Assembly: GCF_000276665.1 (NCBI RefSeq)
Contig: NW_004955474.1
Location: 10,885,605-10,949,604, forward strand
From: Chinchilla lanigera
Lineage: Eukaryota; Chordata; Mammalia; Rodentia; Chinchillidae
Length of the DNA stretch: 64,000 nucleotides
Reading direction: 5' to 3'
Positions 44,211 through 55,754 of the stretch are shown here, piece after piece. The position numbers were made by a program, and so were the translations under genes. Positions within the stretch are counted from its first letter, which is position 1; each line of letters begins with the position of its first letter. Below the pieces are notes generated by a model. It had not been told where the DNA came from, searched no databases, and saw only the letters and a list, made by a program, of their open reading frames with translations.

Positions 44211-46980
44211 TAGATTAGACAACAACAAATTATAGAAACACTTGGTGACTGTTTTGCATATATAAATTGAATGACTGTACTGCGCACTTTGCACTTTAGC
44301 CAAGAAGCAGGAGTCAAATTTGTATAATAGAAGAAATAAAAACCAGAGGCTTTTTCTCTATTTTATTCCATTGCACAATAAAAGAAAATTACTAATGTGT
44401 AACCCACATAAATGATCCACAAAACTGTGCTAAACAATTGACAAACTGCTGTTTTTTTCTTTGCATACAAATTTTACTATTTTTGAAACAAGTGGAACAT
44501 TCTAACCAAAAAATACTCTAAAAAATTTTTTCAGTTTTGCAATCTGGCTTCCTGCCACACCAAGGAGTCCCTCTTGCACGTATCTTGGTCACGTTGGTGC
44601 TATCTGCCGTAGAGGCGCCACCGGGGTGTGGAAACTGGTGCAATGACTTGAATCTCCAGAAGTGCAAAGGAAAAGCTCCTCACCACAATGTTGAAACACC
44701 TAAGGGATAAGAGAGAGAGAAGAAAGGAAAAGGAATGTCCAGGGAGATGGGCTAAAATACTGTGCCTGACGGTGAGAGCTCCACAACCACCAGAGACCTG
44801 ACGCAGAAACATTGTGGAAAGAGGATATGGAAAATTCAGAAAGAAAAAAAGCAAGCTATCCCCAAAGAGCATGAAAATAGTGTCGAGGTAGCTGACATTT
44901 TTAAAAAGTCAGAGCAAGGGTCTCCAAGGAATCCTGCCATTTGTGAAGAGCATTGTGACCGGAACAATAAGGGATTGTGATGGGAATAAGCATGTGATAG
45001 CAAACTATAAATGTCACTAAAGCAGTTGAGGCAAACCTTTCTCTAAAAAAGTTTTCAAGAAGATTTTAAAGACAAAGCTGAGGAGAAATGTGATAGATAC
45101 TTTGTCACACTGATTCTTGGCCCTAGAGATTAATAACAAGAGTTGTGCCGGTCCAGAGTTGAAGAGCTGGGCATATGTGCTTGCAGAAACACTTTTATAA
45201 GAGGTTATGGCCACCTCCGTACCAGCCTGTGATTTTGGTAGAGATTTTTGTGATAATTACTGTCAGATAATCATGCCTGAGAACCTTTCTTCATATCCTC
45301 CTGGCTTTATCCAATCAGTGACTCCATTTTGATTATGACAACCTTCATATTTCTTTCAGGCTCAAGTAAAGCAAAAAACAAAAATGAAAAAAAAAAGAAC
45401 TTTCAAATGTTAAGAAGCAAATCCTAACATTTAAATTCAGTTCTTTAGAACTACCACAAAATGTCTTGCATTGGAAAGTAAATAATGTAGAAACTTTCCA
45501 GCCCGAATTTCTCTTTCACCTGCATTGACAAGTGGATCCAAATCATGACAGTCCCAGAGGAGTACAGGTACAAAAGCTTAACTGCTTACACAACTTCCTG
45601 TCAAATAGTCAAGAAGTAGGCCAGTGGCGTCAAACCTGTGGCCCATGTGCCACAGCAGGCTGTAACACTGAAAGCTCTAAAAAGTTTGCCTTCAAAAAGC
45701 TGAGAGGGTAAAGAGATTCCAGCAGAGTGGATTTCTGTGCCACTTTGCAAATGCGACACTATACTGAGAGTCTTAATAAATGTTCTCTGCAAAACCTCAA
45801 TACAGATATTTTCCTAAGACAGGGCTAGATCTTACTGAAAGCTAAATGTACACCTCCTCGCTCCCGTCTCTCCCTGCCCTGCCTTGCCAGAGTTCCAGGG
45901 AATAGTTATAACAGCATCATCAACAGCAGCTCCAGCAGTGCCTTAAAAAGAAGAAGACAAACGGAAACAAATGCAAATTAGCAAAAGCACCCTTGTCCTG
46001 GCAAGAATGACAGGCAGCCTCCATTGTAGTTGAGTTAGTACTGGATTCAAGAAACCAGATGGAAATAGCTCTGATAAAACTTCCACAAACAGATATTTCC
46101 AGGAATTTCAGCTTTTCTCATTTCCTGGTGACAGCTGATGACTCCGATAGCTCTGGTTGTGAAATCCCATCAGCAACACAGTATTACTGATTTCATAATT
46201 CTTACTTTGTCCTGCACTATTAGATGTTCTTGTAATCTAACTGCTGAAGTTTTCACCACACTCAGGATATCTAAATCATGTAATCAGTGAGGAGGTGGAA
46301 TGACTTTATAATGATGTCTCACATCCGGGATATTTCAGCAATAAATCCCAACCCTTCCTGGCCAACCAGTTCCAGCTCTCAGATTCGTGGTCATTTCCAT
46401 CCTTGGCAATACCAGCAGTGTGTTGTTCATTATTTCATTTAGCAACTGAATTTATCCCAACAACATCAAAGATGACCTTCCTTTTAACACTCTAGCTAAG
46501 GTTCGCTGTCAAGCGTTGGCGTCATACACACAAAACTGTCCCTTGCTCCTCACACTGTTTCTCACCCGGCCTTAGGCTTGGGAAATACAAGCTGGGGCAA
46601 ATTTGGAGCCCTAAAACTGGAACAAAAAACTCTGATCTTGGCCTAATTTGCACGTTCCTCACGAAAATTGAAATTGGGAGCAGAAAGAGTTGCGGTTTCC
46701 TCATCTAGATCATGGTAGGCTAGTTTATAGAAAAATGTATCTTCCTATCCCCTGACATCTCTATTTCTTAAAATCAGACTAGGTAGAGCAGACTTATACT
46801 ATTTCCCTCTTTTAGGTCTTTCCTTTAATCATAATAATATGACATTTGCTTATGGGCTTTTAGGAAAAAGTCTGGACTCAGTCACAATCTGAAAATCTTA
46901 ACTGTTTCACCTCTCTACCATCTGTTTTCATCCATGTTTTATTTATCTATGTGCATACAAATCTGACATTACTGGAAAGG
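44211..46980. other. Intergenic stretch, comparatively repeat-poor
   Basis: No gene could be supported. A block at about 44540-45000 has more CpG than its surroundings and a 72-codon open frame (44762-44980) without a recognised domain. CCAGTGGCGTCAAACCTGTG at about 45620 resembles a hAT-type terminal sequence, but no partner end was found. The stretch 45.9-46.5 kb is less AT-rich and unassigned. Confidence 0.4.
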
Positions 46981-46984
46981 ATTT

Positions 46985-47075
46985 ATTTCTTTATTTCCAA
47001 TGTTTGAGATCAACCCCATGTCTTCACATGGGCTAAGTAAGCCCTGTATCTCTGAACTATATCCCCAAAACTCTA
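46985..47075 (-). mobile_element. Degenerate ID-like SINE fragment, antisense
   Basis: Reading TTTCCAATGTTTGAGATCAA through CTGAACTATATCCCCAA recalls the reverse complement of an ID body (B-box end first, A-box end last). It is strongly diverged. Confidence 0.5.
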
Positions 47076-47200
47076 AGGAAATTAATAGGAGAATGCAAAA
47101 CCCTCTTCATATGATAACCCTATAAAATTATCAAATTTGGTTTGTTCTTTTTAGCAAGTTCACAGTATGATGTGTGAAGATCTAATTTGTGTGTGTGTGT

Positions 47201-47332
47201 TTGAGATAAGATTTCAGCACACAGTTCAGACTGGCCTAAAAGTCACTTCATAACCCAGGCTGGCCTCAAACTCAAGGGATCCTCCGACCTGAGCCCCCTG
47301 GAATTACAGGTGTGCATCACTACATCTGGCCT
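47201..47332 (-). mobile_element. B1 SINE, antisense
   Basis: On the + strand it runs TTTGAGATAAGATTTCAGCA, AACCCAGGCTGGCCTCAAAC, TGGAATTACAGGTGTGCATC and CATCTGGCC. TCTAATTT before and TCTAGTTT after may be its target-site duplication. Confidence 0.85.
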
Positions 47333-47352
47333 CTAGTTTTAAAAATATATGA

Positions 47353-47465
47353 GACCAGCATTTGGGAGGCTGAGGAAGGAGGATTACTGTGAGTGCAAGG
47401 TAAGCCTGGTCTACATAGTGAGTTCAAGGCCATCCTGAACTACACTGCAAGACACTGTTTCCAAA
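47353..47465 (+). mobile_element. B1 SINE, 5'-truncated
   Basis: It starts within the B1 body (CCAGCATTTGGGAGGCTGAG) and keeps the duplicated GGTCTACATAGTGAGTTCAA segment and the GACACTGTTTCCAAA end. It is in opposite orientation to the B1 just before it. Confidence 0.85.
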
Positions 47466-48383
47466 TAAACATATAAAATGTATAAGAATTTGTCATGAAA
47501 ATACAACTTTTTTAAAGATAAGGCTGCATTGGTTTAAAAGCAGATTATAGAAGTGCAAGTCAATTTAAGAACAGAAAATGAAGATAGAAACATTCAGTTG
47601 AAACCATATACTTTTTCTACTCTATTTGTACATGAGATAAGTAATATTTACCTACCTCAACTTATATAAATATGAGCTGGAGTACACATAGCTTCCAGGA
47701 TAAGACTGAATGTATATTGTTTGAAAATACAGCTTTGTGTTGTGCTTTGAAATACAAATGGTGCTTTCTTCAAAAAAATTTGGTCTGTATTAAAGGACTG
47801 GCCTCTTCTTTTCTAGGATATTTAATACTACTATGAATGAACTATTCAACTATTACATGAGTCAAATATGTAAAATCATTGTAGCATTACTTTGCATTAT
47901 AATCAACACACATTTTATAAACATCATGAATATCAAGAATAAAAAAGACAATAAAAATCGTGTATTTAATAATTGTAAAATGATATACAGTGATTGGTAC
48001 TCAAAGTAAATCTGTACTAAAAAGACATGCATTTTCCCACTGGGAAAATAAACATATTTTTAATCTTTCTACATACTTTAGAACTCTATCCCTTTGTTCC
48101 AACCAAATAGTTTGGTTTGGTTTGTAGACCCCAAATAGGGTCTACTCTATGCCTTTATGAAATTGAAAGACATTTCGCAAGCACGTTAGTCACTAGCTTA
48201 TGATTGTATGCAGAGAACATAGTACACAGAGAATGCCAATATGTGAATCTCTTTGCTTATGAGATATTTTAATTATTCAAAAAGCAAATAGGACATCCGT
48301 AAGAGATGAAGCTTCAACAATAATCACAGGCAAGATGCAGATTTTTGTTCCTGCCCAGGTATACACATGTTTACAAAAACAAA

Positions 48384-48582
48384 GCTAGGCCTGGTGGCAC
48401 AGGCCTGTAATCCCAGCACTCTCAGAGACTGAGGCAGGGGCATCACAAATGGAAGCCTAGCCTGAGGAACTTAGAGATGAAACAACTTGCTGTCTCCAAA
48501 TTTAAAAATTAAAAATGGTCTGGGGATGTAGCTCACTGTGAAGGCCCTGGCTTCAATCTCTAGAAACTAAAAAAAATTTTTT
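48384..48582 (+). mobile_element. Composite B1-ID SINE
   Basis: A B1-like half (TAGGCCTGGTGGCACAGGCC to CTTGCTGTCTCCAAAT) and, after an A/T-rich linker, an ID-like half (GGTCTGGGGATGTAGCTCAC, AGGCCCTGGCTTCAATCTC) with an A-rich end. Confidence 0.72.
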
Positions 48583-49222
48583 TTAAAGGTGAAACACACA
48601 TATCTTAGACTAACAACACAGGAATGCAGTGACACCTTCATATCAAAAAGGCAAAACATCAGGACGAAACTTTAAATTTTTATTTTGAGCCAACAAGATA
48701 AAAATCTGCATTTTAAGTACTCATCATCTGAATTTATTTTTCAGAGAGACCTATCCTTGAGGCCCTTTGGATCCCTCACACTTCTGTATGCATTTCCCTC
48801 CTCCTCATGTTCTTCTGCCTGTCCAAACAACTGTCATTTAATGCCAAAATTATTCTTGCCTGAAAATTATTCTCTAATTTTAATTCAGCCTGCAGTACAT
48901 TCTCTGTTCTCTTTATGCCACTAACACAATAGTAAGCTTATTGTAGAGGTTAAACATATTATAACTATTATCTTCTCTTTCTGATTCATCTTTTTTTTCA
49001 CTAAACTGTGAGCTGATTCTGAACCATTACTGTATCTTTTTCCACAGAATACTATGTGTTTTTTGTATCTAATTTTAGTAAGTTTTTATTATTGTGGCAC
49101 AAATAAAAATTGTAAGCAGATAGCTGTAACATCTCAAACTCAAATAAACATCAATTTCAAAATTTCAGAGTAGAGGATTTGTCAACATCCCATGTAACAG
49201 AAAAACACGTGTTGAATTAAAG
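48583..49222. other. Intergenic stretch, nothing recognised
   Basis: AT-rich; the 79-codon open frame at 48685-48924 shows no domain. Confidence 0.5.
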
Positions 49223-49235
49223 CTCAAATAATTAC

Positions 49236-49387
49236 TTTTTTTTTGTCTTTTTGAGACAGGGTCTCGCTATGCAGTTCAGGTTGGCTTTGAGCTCACCTTG
49301 TAGCCCAAGCTGGTCTGGAACTAGCAATGATCCTCCTGCCTCAGCCTCCCAAGTGCTAGATTACAGGCATGTGCCACCACTCTCAGC
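49236..49387 (-). mobile_element. B1 SINE, antisense
   Basis: TTTTTGAGACAGGGTCTCGC, GCTCACCTTGTAGCCCAAGC, CTCCTGCCTCAGCCTCCCAA and ATGTGCCACCAC mark the reverse complement. A perfect 13-base target-site duplication CTCAAATAATTAC lies at 49223-49235 and 49388-49400. Confidence 0.95.
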
Positions 49388-50397
49388 CTCAAATAATTAC
49401 CTTTAAAATGGAGATTTCCTTGGAGTAGTGATAATGTACTTCATTTTGTATGTGTATATTGTACATATGTCTTAGCAAAGACACTGCAGAGAGCAGATGC
49501 ATTTCCCACGTTAAAGTACGTAATACTTACTAAAAGAAATGAAATAGACTTACCATGCCTCTATGTAGCACTAAAACATGACCTCCAAGCAATTCCTCAT
49601 AAAGAAAATATTCCATATGATAGGCTGACTGTTATATTACAGTCTTTAATCCCACTGAAATTACTCTGAAGCCGATCATCTCAAGTTAAGCAGTAATTTG
49701 CACAGGGTTTAATGTCAAACTATTGTTCTCACTGAACCTTTGTAAACATCAGAACTTTAAACTAGTTGTTAGTTTCAACATATAATAACAGAAATTTTCA
49801 CTAAGTTAAACATCCGTGTACTAAATCACATACTTGAATGCATGAGACTTTGGGGGGATATCTCAGACATAAACCATAACAATGATTCTGACTATTTTTC
49901 AGATAGTGCTTTGGAGAACAATACAGTCAGGCCTCTGTCGGAAGCCTTCGTGATTTAGCCTTAAAGAGCATGTTTATGTAAAACTAAACAATCGCTGACA
50001 GCAAGCTGGGTTTCTTTTTGCTAAGCGGGAGACATTGTTTCTCAGATGACTACTTAGTACTTTCTAAAATTAAAATTATAATCTAGAATTGGTAACATGT
50101 TATTTGATTTTATTTACACTGACAATGGAAACTTCAAGTTAGTACCACTTATAATACTCTCTCTCTCTCATGTAATAAAGCTAAGTTTCAAAAAATAGTT
50201 TAGCTTCATCAGGCACTGTTGTGTGCTAAGAAAATTGGGCAATGAACAATAGGACTTTGCTTTCTTCAATATATTCTTCTTCTATATATTTCTTCTATAT
50301 ACTTTTTCTATTTCTGGTGATCACTTTAAAAGACAAAATATCTTCCTTTCCTAAAACATATTCTCTTTCTCCATCCACATACATACATTAAAAAGTC

Positions 50398-50398
50398 T

Positions 50399-50429
<31 letters not shown>

Positions 50430-50432
50430 TTT
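50398..50432. repeat. (TTTA)n microsatellite, tail of an antisense B1
   Basis: About eight to nine TTTA units directly before the 3' end of the antisense B1, so it probably grew from that SINE's A-rich tail. Confidence 0.92.
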
Positions 50433-50568
50433 TGAGACAGGGTGTTGCTATGCAGTTCAGGCTGGCTTTGAACTCATTATGTAGCCCAGGCTGGCCTCAA
50501 ATTCACAGTGATCCTTTTGCTTCAGCCTCTTGAGTGCTGGGATTACAGACATGTACCACTACACTTGA
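50433..50568 (-). mobile_element. B1 SINE, antisense
   Basis: GAGACAGGGTGTTGCTATGC, CATTATGTAGCCCAGGCTGG, TGCTGGGATTACAGACATGT and ACCACTACACTTG mark the reverse complement of B1. Confidence 0.92.
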
Positions 50569-50799
50569 TTTTACTTAATTATTTTAAGTGAAATTGAAAT
50601 AATTAGACAATATCTGTAAAAATAAAGGAAAATTTAAAACTCTCATATTCAATAAATTAAATGTGAGATAAATGAAAAACAAAAACGAAAAGGCCAAGTC
50701 ATGCAAAATTAGAAAAAAAAAAATTATAAGACTATATGCAAGCTATGCTTGAAAAATGTAGTGAATGTTTAAAAGTTTTTTAAATGCATTACATTAAAA

Positions 50800-51045
50800 G
50801 CCACATTGCCATTAATCACCCTCAAAATACTACTTTCCCTCAGTTCAAACACATCCCATGGATTTTGCCACTTTCTGAAGCAGTTCTGGAAGTCTTCTTT
50901 AGTACTTGTCTTTAGCTGCACTGTAATGCCTACTTCAGTGTCCTGAATGGACTCAAATGCTTATTCTCTTGGTTATCTGACTTTGGAGAAGAGATAGAAG
51001 TCACACGGTGCCAGATCTAGTGAAGAAAGTGGATGAGGATGCACT
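50800..51045 (-). pseudogene. Mariner-type transposase fragment
   Basis: Read on the reverse strand, 51040 downward gives HPLSSLDLAPCDFYLF, close to the mariner signature around the catalytic D (SPDLAPCDFFLFP in this family). Further on come FESIQDTE, TKEDFQNCFRKW and NPWDVFE, the usual C-terminal order of mariner transposases. An in-frame stop follows the signature, and the N-terminal part is absent. Mariners are cut-and-paste DNA transposons. This is a dead relic. Confidence 0.7.
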
Positions 51046-51944
51046 AGAATATTCTTACATTCCTCACATGCCTCTCCATTGGAAAACAAAATCTACTGTA
51101 TTTAAAACTAAACAAGAAAATTAGACTAACTTTCATGGCTTTTAAACATTGCTAAGATTTTAAAATAGAACTGTACATATGTGTTCAGTATAGATACACA
51201 AGTTTTATCATCCTACCACCAGACTCTGCAGTTGTATTGCAGTCTCAACCTGTATACAGAGAATCCAAATTTTATTGCCTTCTGAACAACACATTTCTTG
51301 ATATAATAGAAAAGGTCTGATAAATATTCACTGAGTGAAATTCAATTCTAATTTCTGTTTCAGATCATACTTGTCGATTTTCTTTTTATATTTCCTCCCA
51401 CAAACACAAACAAAATAAATCTCACATACATTTATCTGAATGACTTCAGACTGAATCATGTATCTTTAATTTTCATGTGATTCTGAATTCTAGTGAATGA
51501 AGTCTGATATTATCACTTACTATAGATACACAGACAGGTGTTAGGCATATGTGTAATTATACATCTATGATCCAAAGTAATTCTTAGGAACTTTAGAAAC
51601 AGAGAAAAGCAATTTGGAGAAGTTCTAAACACACAGCCTGTTTTATTAAAGTTAGTCTTTCCTAGAAAATGATTTCTAAATTATACTAACAAATATGAAA
51701 TAAATAAAAGAGTAGGAAACTTGCTGTTGTTTACCTCTTACAATTGCTAGATTTCATAAACTCTGTAAGAAATATTTCTTTAACAAAGAAATATGAGAAA
51801 ACACAGGCAACAGTGAAATAGAAACACTACCCTCAGAGAGTAATCAAATGTCACACCTAAGTTTTCTAAACCTTTTAAGTTTCTAACAGGTGGAAATGAA
51901 TATGTATTTCACAATTGTAAATAAATTTTCAACACTCAAGTCTA
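51046..51944. other. Intergenic stretch, nothing recognised
   Basis: AT-rich. It may include more mariner sequence near 51.05-51.1 kb, but I cannot read it. Confidence 0.45.
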
Positions 51945-51954
51945 CAAGTAATGT

Positions 51955-52160
51955 ACTGAGGTTGTGGCTCAGTGATAGAACATGTGACTAGCATGTGTGA
52001 AGCCCTAGGTTCAGTGCCGAGCACGGAAAAAAGAAAATGCTGAGCATGATCACCCAAACCTAAAATACCAGGTATGTGGCAAGCTAAGGCAAGGGGATGA
52101 CAAGCTCAAGACTGAACTAGACGACAACAACAACAATAGCAACAACAAAAAGACTGCAGG
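51955..52160 (+). mobile_element. Composite SINE in ID-then-B1 order, diverged
   Basis: An ID-like half (GAGGTTGTGGCTCAGTGATA, TAGCATGTGTGAAGCCC, GGTTCAGTGCCGAGCAC) is followed by a degraded B1-like half (TGAGCATGATCACCCAAACC, CAAGCTAAGGCAAGGGGATG) and a (CAA)n end. This order is that of B4-type SINEs, opposite to the other composites in the window. Confidence 0.5.
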
Positions 52161-52779
52161 TTGTACAATTCAAATAATAATTAAAGAGCATAGCTACAAT
52201 ACTGTTGATATTTCAGTCATGTATGATATTTGTGTGCATGTATGTGTACCCATGTGTGGCCAAAGTCAGAAACTCGGAAAGATTTTTCAGTTTGAGAATG
52301 ACAGTGGAAAAGGAACATAAATAATGCCACCTACTTGCAAAAAATAAGGTATCTATCAGCTTACTGGTCCTCTTCTGCCCCTTTCCCTCTGTGTATGATA
52401 TGACCCATGTACCTTTGGAAAAGACAAAGCAGCTGCACTGAGATAATGAACTACATTTATTTCACAGAGATTATTTTTCTGAGTATACCATAAATAAAGA
52501 TACCTTTATATTTTGTCACTGACTAAGCCTTTCAAGTTAAGATTTGTAAAATCTTAGTTTAATCTGGTATCATACCTTTTCACCTATAGCCCACCCTACA
52601 CTGTAGGGTAGTAATAGCAAAACTTATAGAGATTGAGTGCCCAAACTGTAACCCAAAACCCACTTATTTATTGCAAAGTGACAACACTTCAATCAATCCT
52701 GAAAACTGAGATTTCAGTTTAGAGGAAACAATTCATATGTTAACATCTTTCGCTTTAAAAGAAAAACAAAATGACATAG

Positions 52780-53277
52780 TGTCTTAGTTACCTTTCTGAT
52801 GGCTAAGACAAAATACCTGATGTCTAAAGTTAAAGAAGAAGAGGTTTACTTTGGCTCAAAGTTCATAGAGATTTCAGTCTATAATTTGTTGGCTCCAAGG
52901 CTGGTTGGCATGGCAAACGGGCATCACAGAGGAGAAAGAGTTCATGGTGGGAAGAAGGCAGCAAAGCAGTGAAGTAGCAAGCAGAAAATGATGCAGTAAA
53001 AAAATCAGCAAACAACAAGGGACCACAGAAGCCCTATTTCTGTCTCTTATATTCTATCTAGGCCTAGGGCAGGTAGCATTCACATCCAGAGAGGGCCTTC
53101 CTAGTATCCACTCCCAGGATAATGCCAAACCAATCAGTGCACCGATTTAGTAATCACACACCCTTGATCCAAGCATCACACACTCCAAAGATCCAGCCAC
53201 CTCCAAAAGGCCCCACTTATCACTACATGAGACTTGGCAGGATGTAAGGGCATTGCATCTAGAGATGAACCATAACA
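52780..53277 (-). mobile_element. MaLR-like LTR, antisense
   Basis: On the + strand it starts TGTCTTAGTTAC, the reverse complement of the 3' end GTAACTAAGACA. It ends ATGAACCATAACA, the reverse complement of TGTTATGGTTCAT. About 500 bases, longer than the other copies here. Confidence 0.68.
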
Positions 53278-53283
53278 CCAGAT

Positions 53284-53516
53284 TTCAAAGATACAAACAG
53301 CTTTTTCTTGAAAGGTACAAGTTTCCATCTGTTGTGCTTTTGCACAGTTTATGTGGTTTTTGCTGTTGTGTGCATGCTGATAATTTGTCAGACTTGGTTT
53401 GTACTTTGTTAGTTTGAAAGCAACACAAGCAGCACTCAGGTCATCTGTTAGTGTGTTTCTTCTATCAGATTTAATATAATTCAAAGCTGAAAACAGATGT
53501 TCACAAGAATAAGATG
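53284..53516 (-). pseudogene. hAT-type transposase C-terminal fragment
   Basis: On the reverse strand the frame reads SYSCEHLFSALNYIKSD, then RRNTLTDDLSAACVAFKL. This resembles the hAT dimerisation region, where a C-E/F-S-x-x-N-x-I-K-S pattern and a (K/R)xRxxL(T/S)D pattern follow one another. It ends close to the inner edge of the MaLR-like LTR, so the rest may be lost or displaced. hAT-derived genes such as ZBED-like or GTF2IRD2-like ones share the region; here only a fragment is seen. Confidence 0.6.
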
Positions 53517-53519
53517 ACT

Positions 53520-53895
53520 AAAAAAAAGTAAGAAATGCACCCTTAAGTGTTTTCATTGACTTAAACTTATTTGGACATCATCACCTGGCACTATTACTTC
53601 TTTCTGACCATGTCCATGGTCCCCATATGCACCGCTATCTGATGTTCAGCTGCTGGGATGGTGGGGCAACTTGGCTCACCTACTGACAGAAATGTAAAAC
53701 TTTGCCATTCTTTATGCTTATTTTGATCAGTTCTTTCTTTGGCACCTGGAACCTAGAAATCACCTCCAGAAAGAGACTCCAGCACTCCAAAGTCTGGTAA
53801 CATTACCAGTGAGAAAATAGTCACATTTAATATTTTAGGTATTCATATTTAAGGAACTGTTTACATCAAATTCACCTAGGTTTTGGACCAAACTC
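53520..53895. other. Intergenic stretch, unassigned
   Basis: May continue the hAT-derived sequence on the reverse strand, but I could not read a frame. Nothing else recognised. Confidence 0.35.
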
Positions 53896-53910
53896 AAAAT
53901 TAATGAGGTC

Positions 53911-54080
53911 AGTCAGGTATGGTGGCACACAGCTGTAATCCCAGCACTTAGGAGGCTGGGGCAAGAGGATCACCATAAATTCAAGACCAGCCTGGGCTAG
54001 TTAGTGAGTTCAAGACCAGTCTGTACTATATACCAAGACCTTATCTCAAAACAAAAACAAAAACAAACAGCAACAACAAC
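53911..54080 (+). mobile_element. B1 SINE
   Basis: TCAGGTATGGTGGCACACAG, the duplicated GGGCTAGTTAGTGAGTTCAA segment, CCTTATCTCAAAAC and an (ACAAA)n/(CAA)n tail. A diverged target-site duplication (AAATTAATGAGGTC to 53910 and AAACTAATGAGGCC at 54081-54094). Confidence 0.92.
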
Positions 54081-54384
54081 AAACTAATGAGGCCATGTCT
54101 AGGGAAGTTAAAGTAATGAAAATCAGTGTTCAGAGGGTTCTGAACAGAGGGAAAGCCTGTATGCTACATCTTTTATCATCTAAGGAAGGTTCTGAAAAAG
54201 ATGAATGCATTCACTATAAAACATACCTGAGAAGTTATCAAATATTATATCCATTAAAAATGATGGATTTATGTCAGCCTACATAAGTAAGGTTTTGGAA
54301 ATGTAGGAAGAATTAAGCAGGCTACCTTTTATAAGACACTTTAATTTTTAATATTTAAAACTTTGCAATAAAAATGATTTTTCT

Positions 54385-54489
54385 GGGGCTGGGGATTTAG
54401 CTCAGTGGCAAAGTGCCTGCCTGGCAAGTGCAAGGTCGTGAGTTCGGTTCCCGGTACTGGAAAAAAAACAAACAAAAAAAAAAAAAAAA
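54385..54489 (+). mobile_element. ID SINE
   Basis: GGGGCTGGGGATTTAGCTCA through TTCCCGGTACTGG and a long A-rich tail. The 9-base GATTTTTCT at 54376-54384 and 54490-54498 is its target-site duplication. Confidence 0.94.
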
Positions 54490-54498
54490 GATTTTTCT

Positions 54499-55060
54499 TA
54501 GCTGGCTTTAAAAATGTCATGGCCTGGGAATTTTCAACATTGAAATACGTCAAATTTTGCAATATTTCTATCTCAACAGAAAAATCTTAAATCTTGATTT
54601 TAGAATCTAAGGACACAAACAGTATGTACATTATAGAGCATAAGATGATTATGGGTAATATTAAAATATGAATGCTAATCTATAAATTATAATGTCTTAA
54701 TATATTTAAACTACAAAATTTTATTTAAATGCAATAGATGAGTGAGATATAGCTTTACCTACTAGGAGATTAAATGATATGCATTTACTAATTTGATAAT
54801 ATTTCTAGGGGACAAGACTGGTGTCATGATGGTCCTCTTCTGACAAGCGAGGAGAATAACTTAGTAAGTTACTCTCCTCCCAGAGGGTGAGAAAGAAGAC
54901 TTGAACTGAATCACCACTTATCAGTGTGTTCCTTTTCTTTATTACCTACTTTACCCTCTGCAAAATAAGTTATGAAACTTTGGACATCTTTAATCTGTGA
55001 TTATAACTCTCCCAGAGACACATGCACATAACCCTCAATATAATGTAGATGGATGTAAAT
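54499..55060. other. Intergenic stretch, nothing recognised
   Basis: AT-rich DNA without a gene. Confidence 0.5.
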
Positions 55061-55754
55061 TCTTCTGCTTTGAATAAAAAAATCAACCTAGATTGAAGAC
55101 ATTAGGACAAATGCCTTGGAAAGGCTTCTTGAACAAATCTCAGCTGCACACAAAATAATACAAAAAAGTAACAAATGAGATTATGTTAAATGAAAATGCT
55201 GCACAAAGAAGAATACAACCAACAAAGAGACAACCTACAGAATGGGGCAAAGTTTTTACCAGCTATTCCTTGATGGCAGATTAATATGTTAAATATATAC
55301 ACAACTCAAAAAATTCAACCCCAAAACTAACCAGTCAGTCAAAAGCATGGGCGATCAAAATTAATAGCTACTTCATAAAAGAAAAATACAAATGGCCAAT
55401 GAATACATCTTTAACCACCAGCAATATGCAAATTAAAACAACACAGAGATTCTGCCTGGTTGCAGTAAGACTGTTAATAAATACTCAAAAACAAGAAAGT
55501 TGACAAAGTTGTGAGGAAAAAGCAATTCTTATACACTCTTGTTGGAAATGTAAACTAGTACAACCACTTTGGAAATTTATATGGAAATTACTTTTTAAAA
55601 AACCTAAACATAGAAATTCATTTTGACCCAGCCATACCTCTCCCAGGTGTCTTCCCAGATGACCTAAAGTCATCCTACTACAGCGATATATGCATACTTG
55701 TGTTTATAACAACACAATTCATAGTAACTAAATCATGGAAGCAGCCTATATGCC
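55061..55754 (+). mobile_element. Old L1 ORF2 fragment, part 1
   Basis: Diverged L1 ORF2 C-terminal sequence: AATGGCCAATGAATACATC, ATGCAAATTAAAACAACAC, TACACTCTTGTTGGAAATG and GACCCAGCCATACCTCTCCC. It breaks off in AATCATGGAAGCAGCCTATA and resumes after an inserted LTR element at 56664. Confidence 0.82.

Noticed and set aside
45620..45660. hAT terminal sequence at CCAGTGGCGTCAAACC
   Set aside because: No matching inverted end or 8-bp duplication was found within the next kilobase.
53176..53484. Complete small gene from the 102-codon reverse frame
   Set aside because: Its downstream half runs into a MaLR-like LTR; only the upstream half resembles a hAT transposase.
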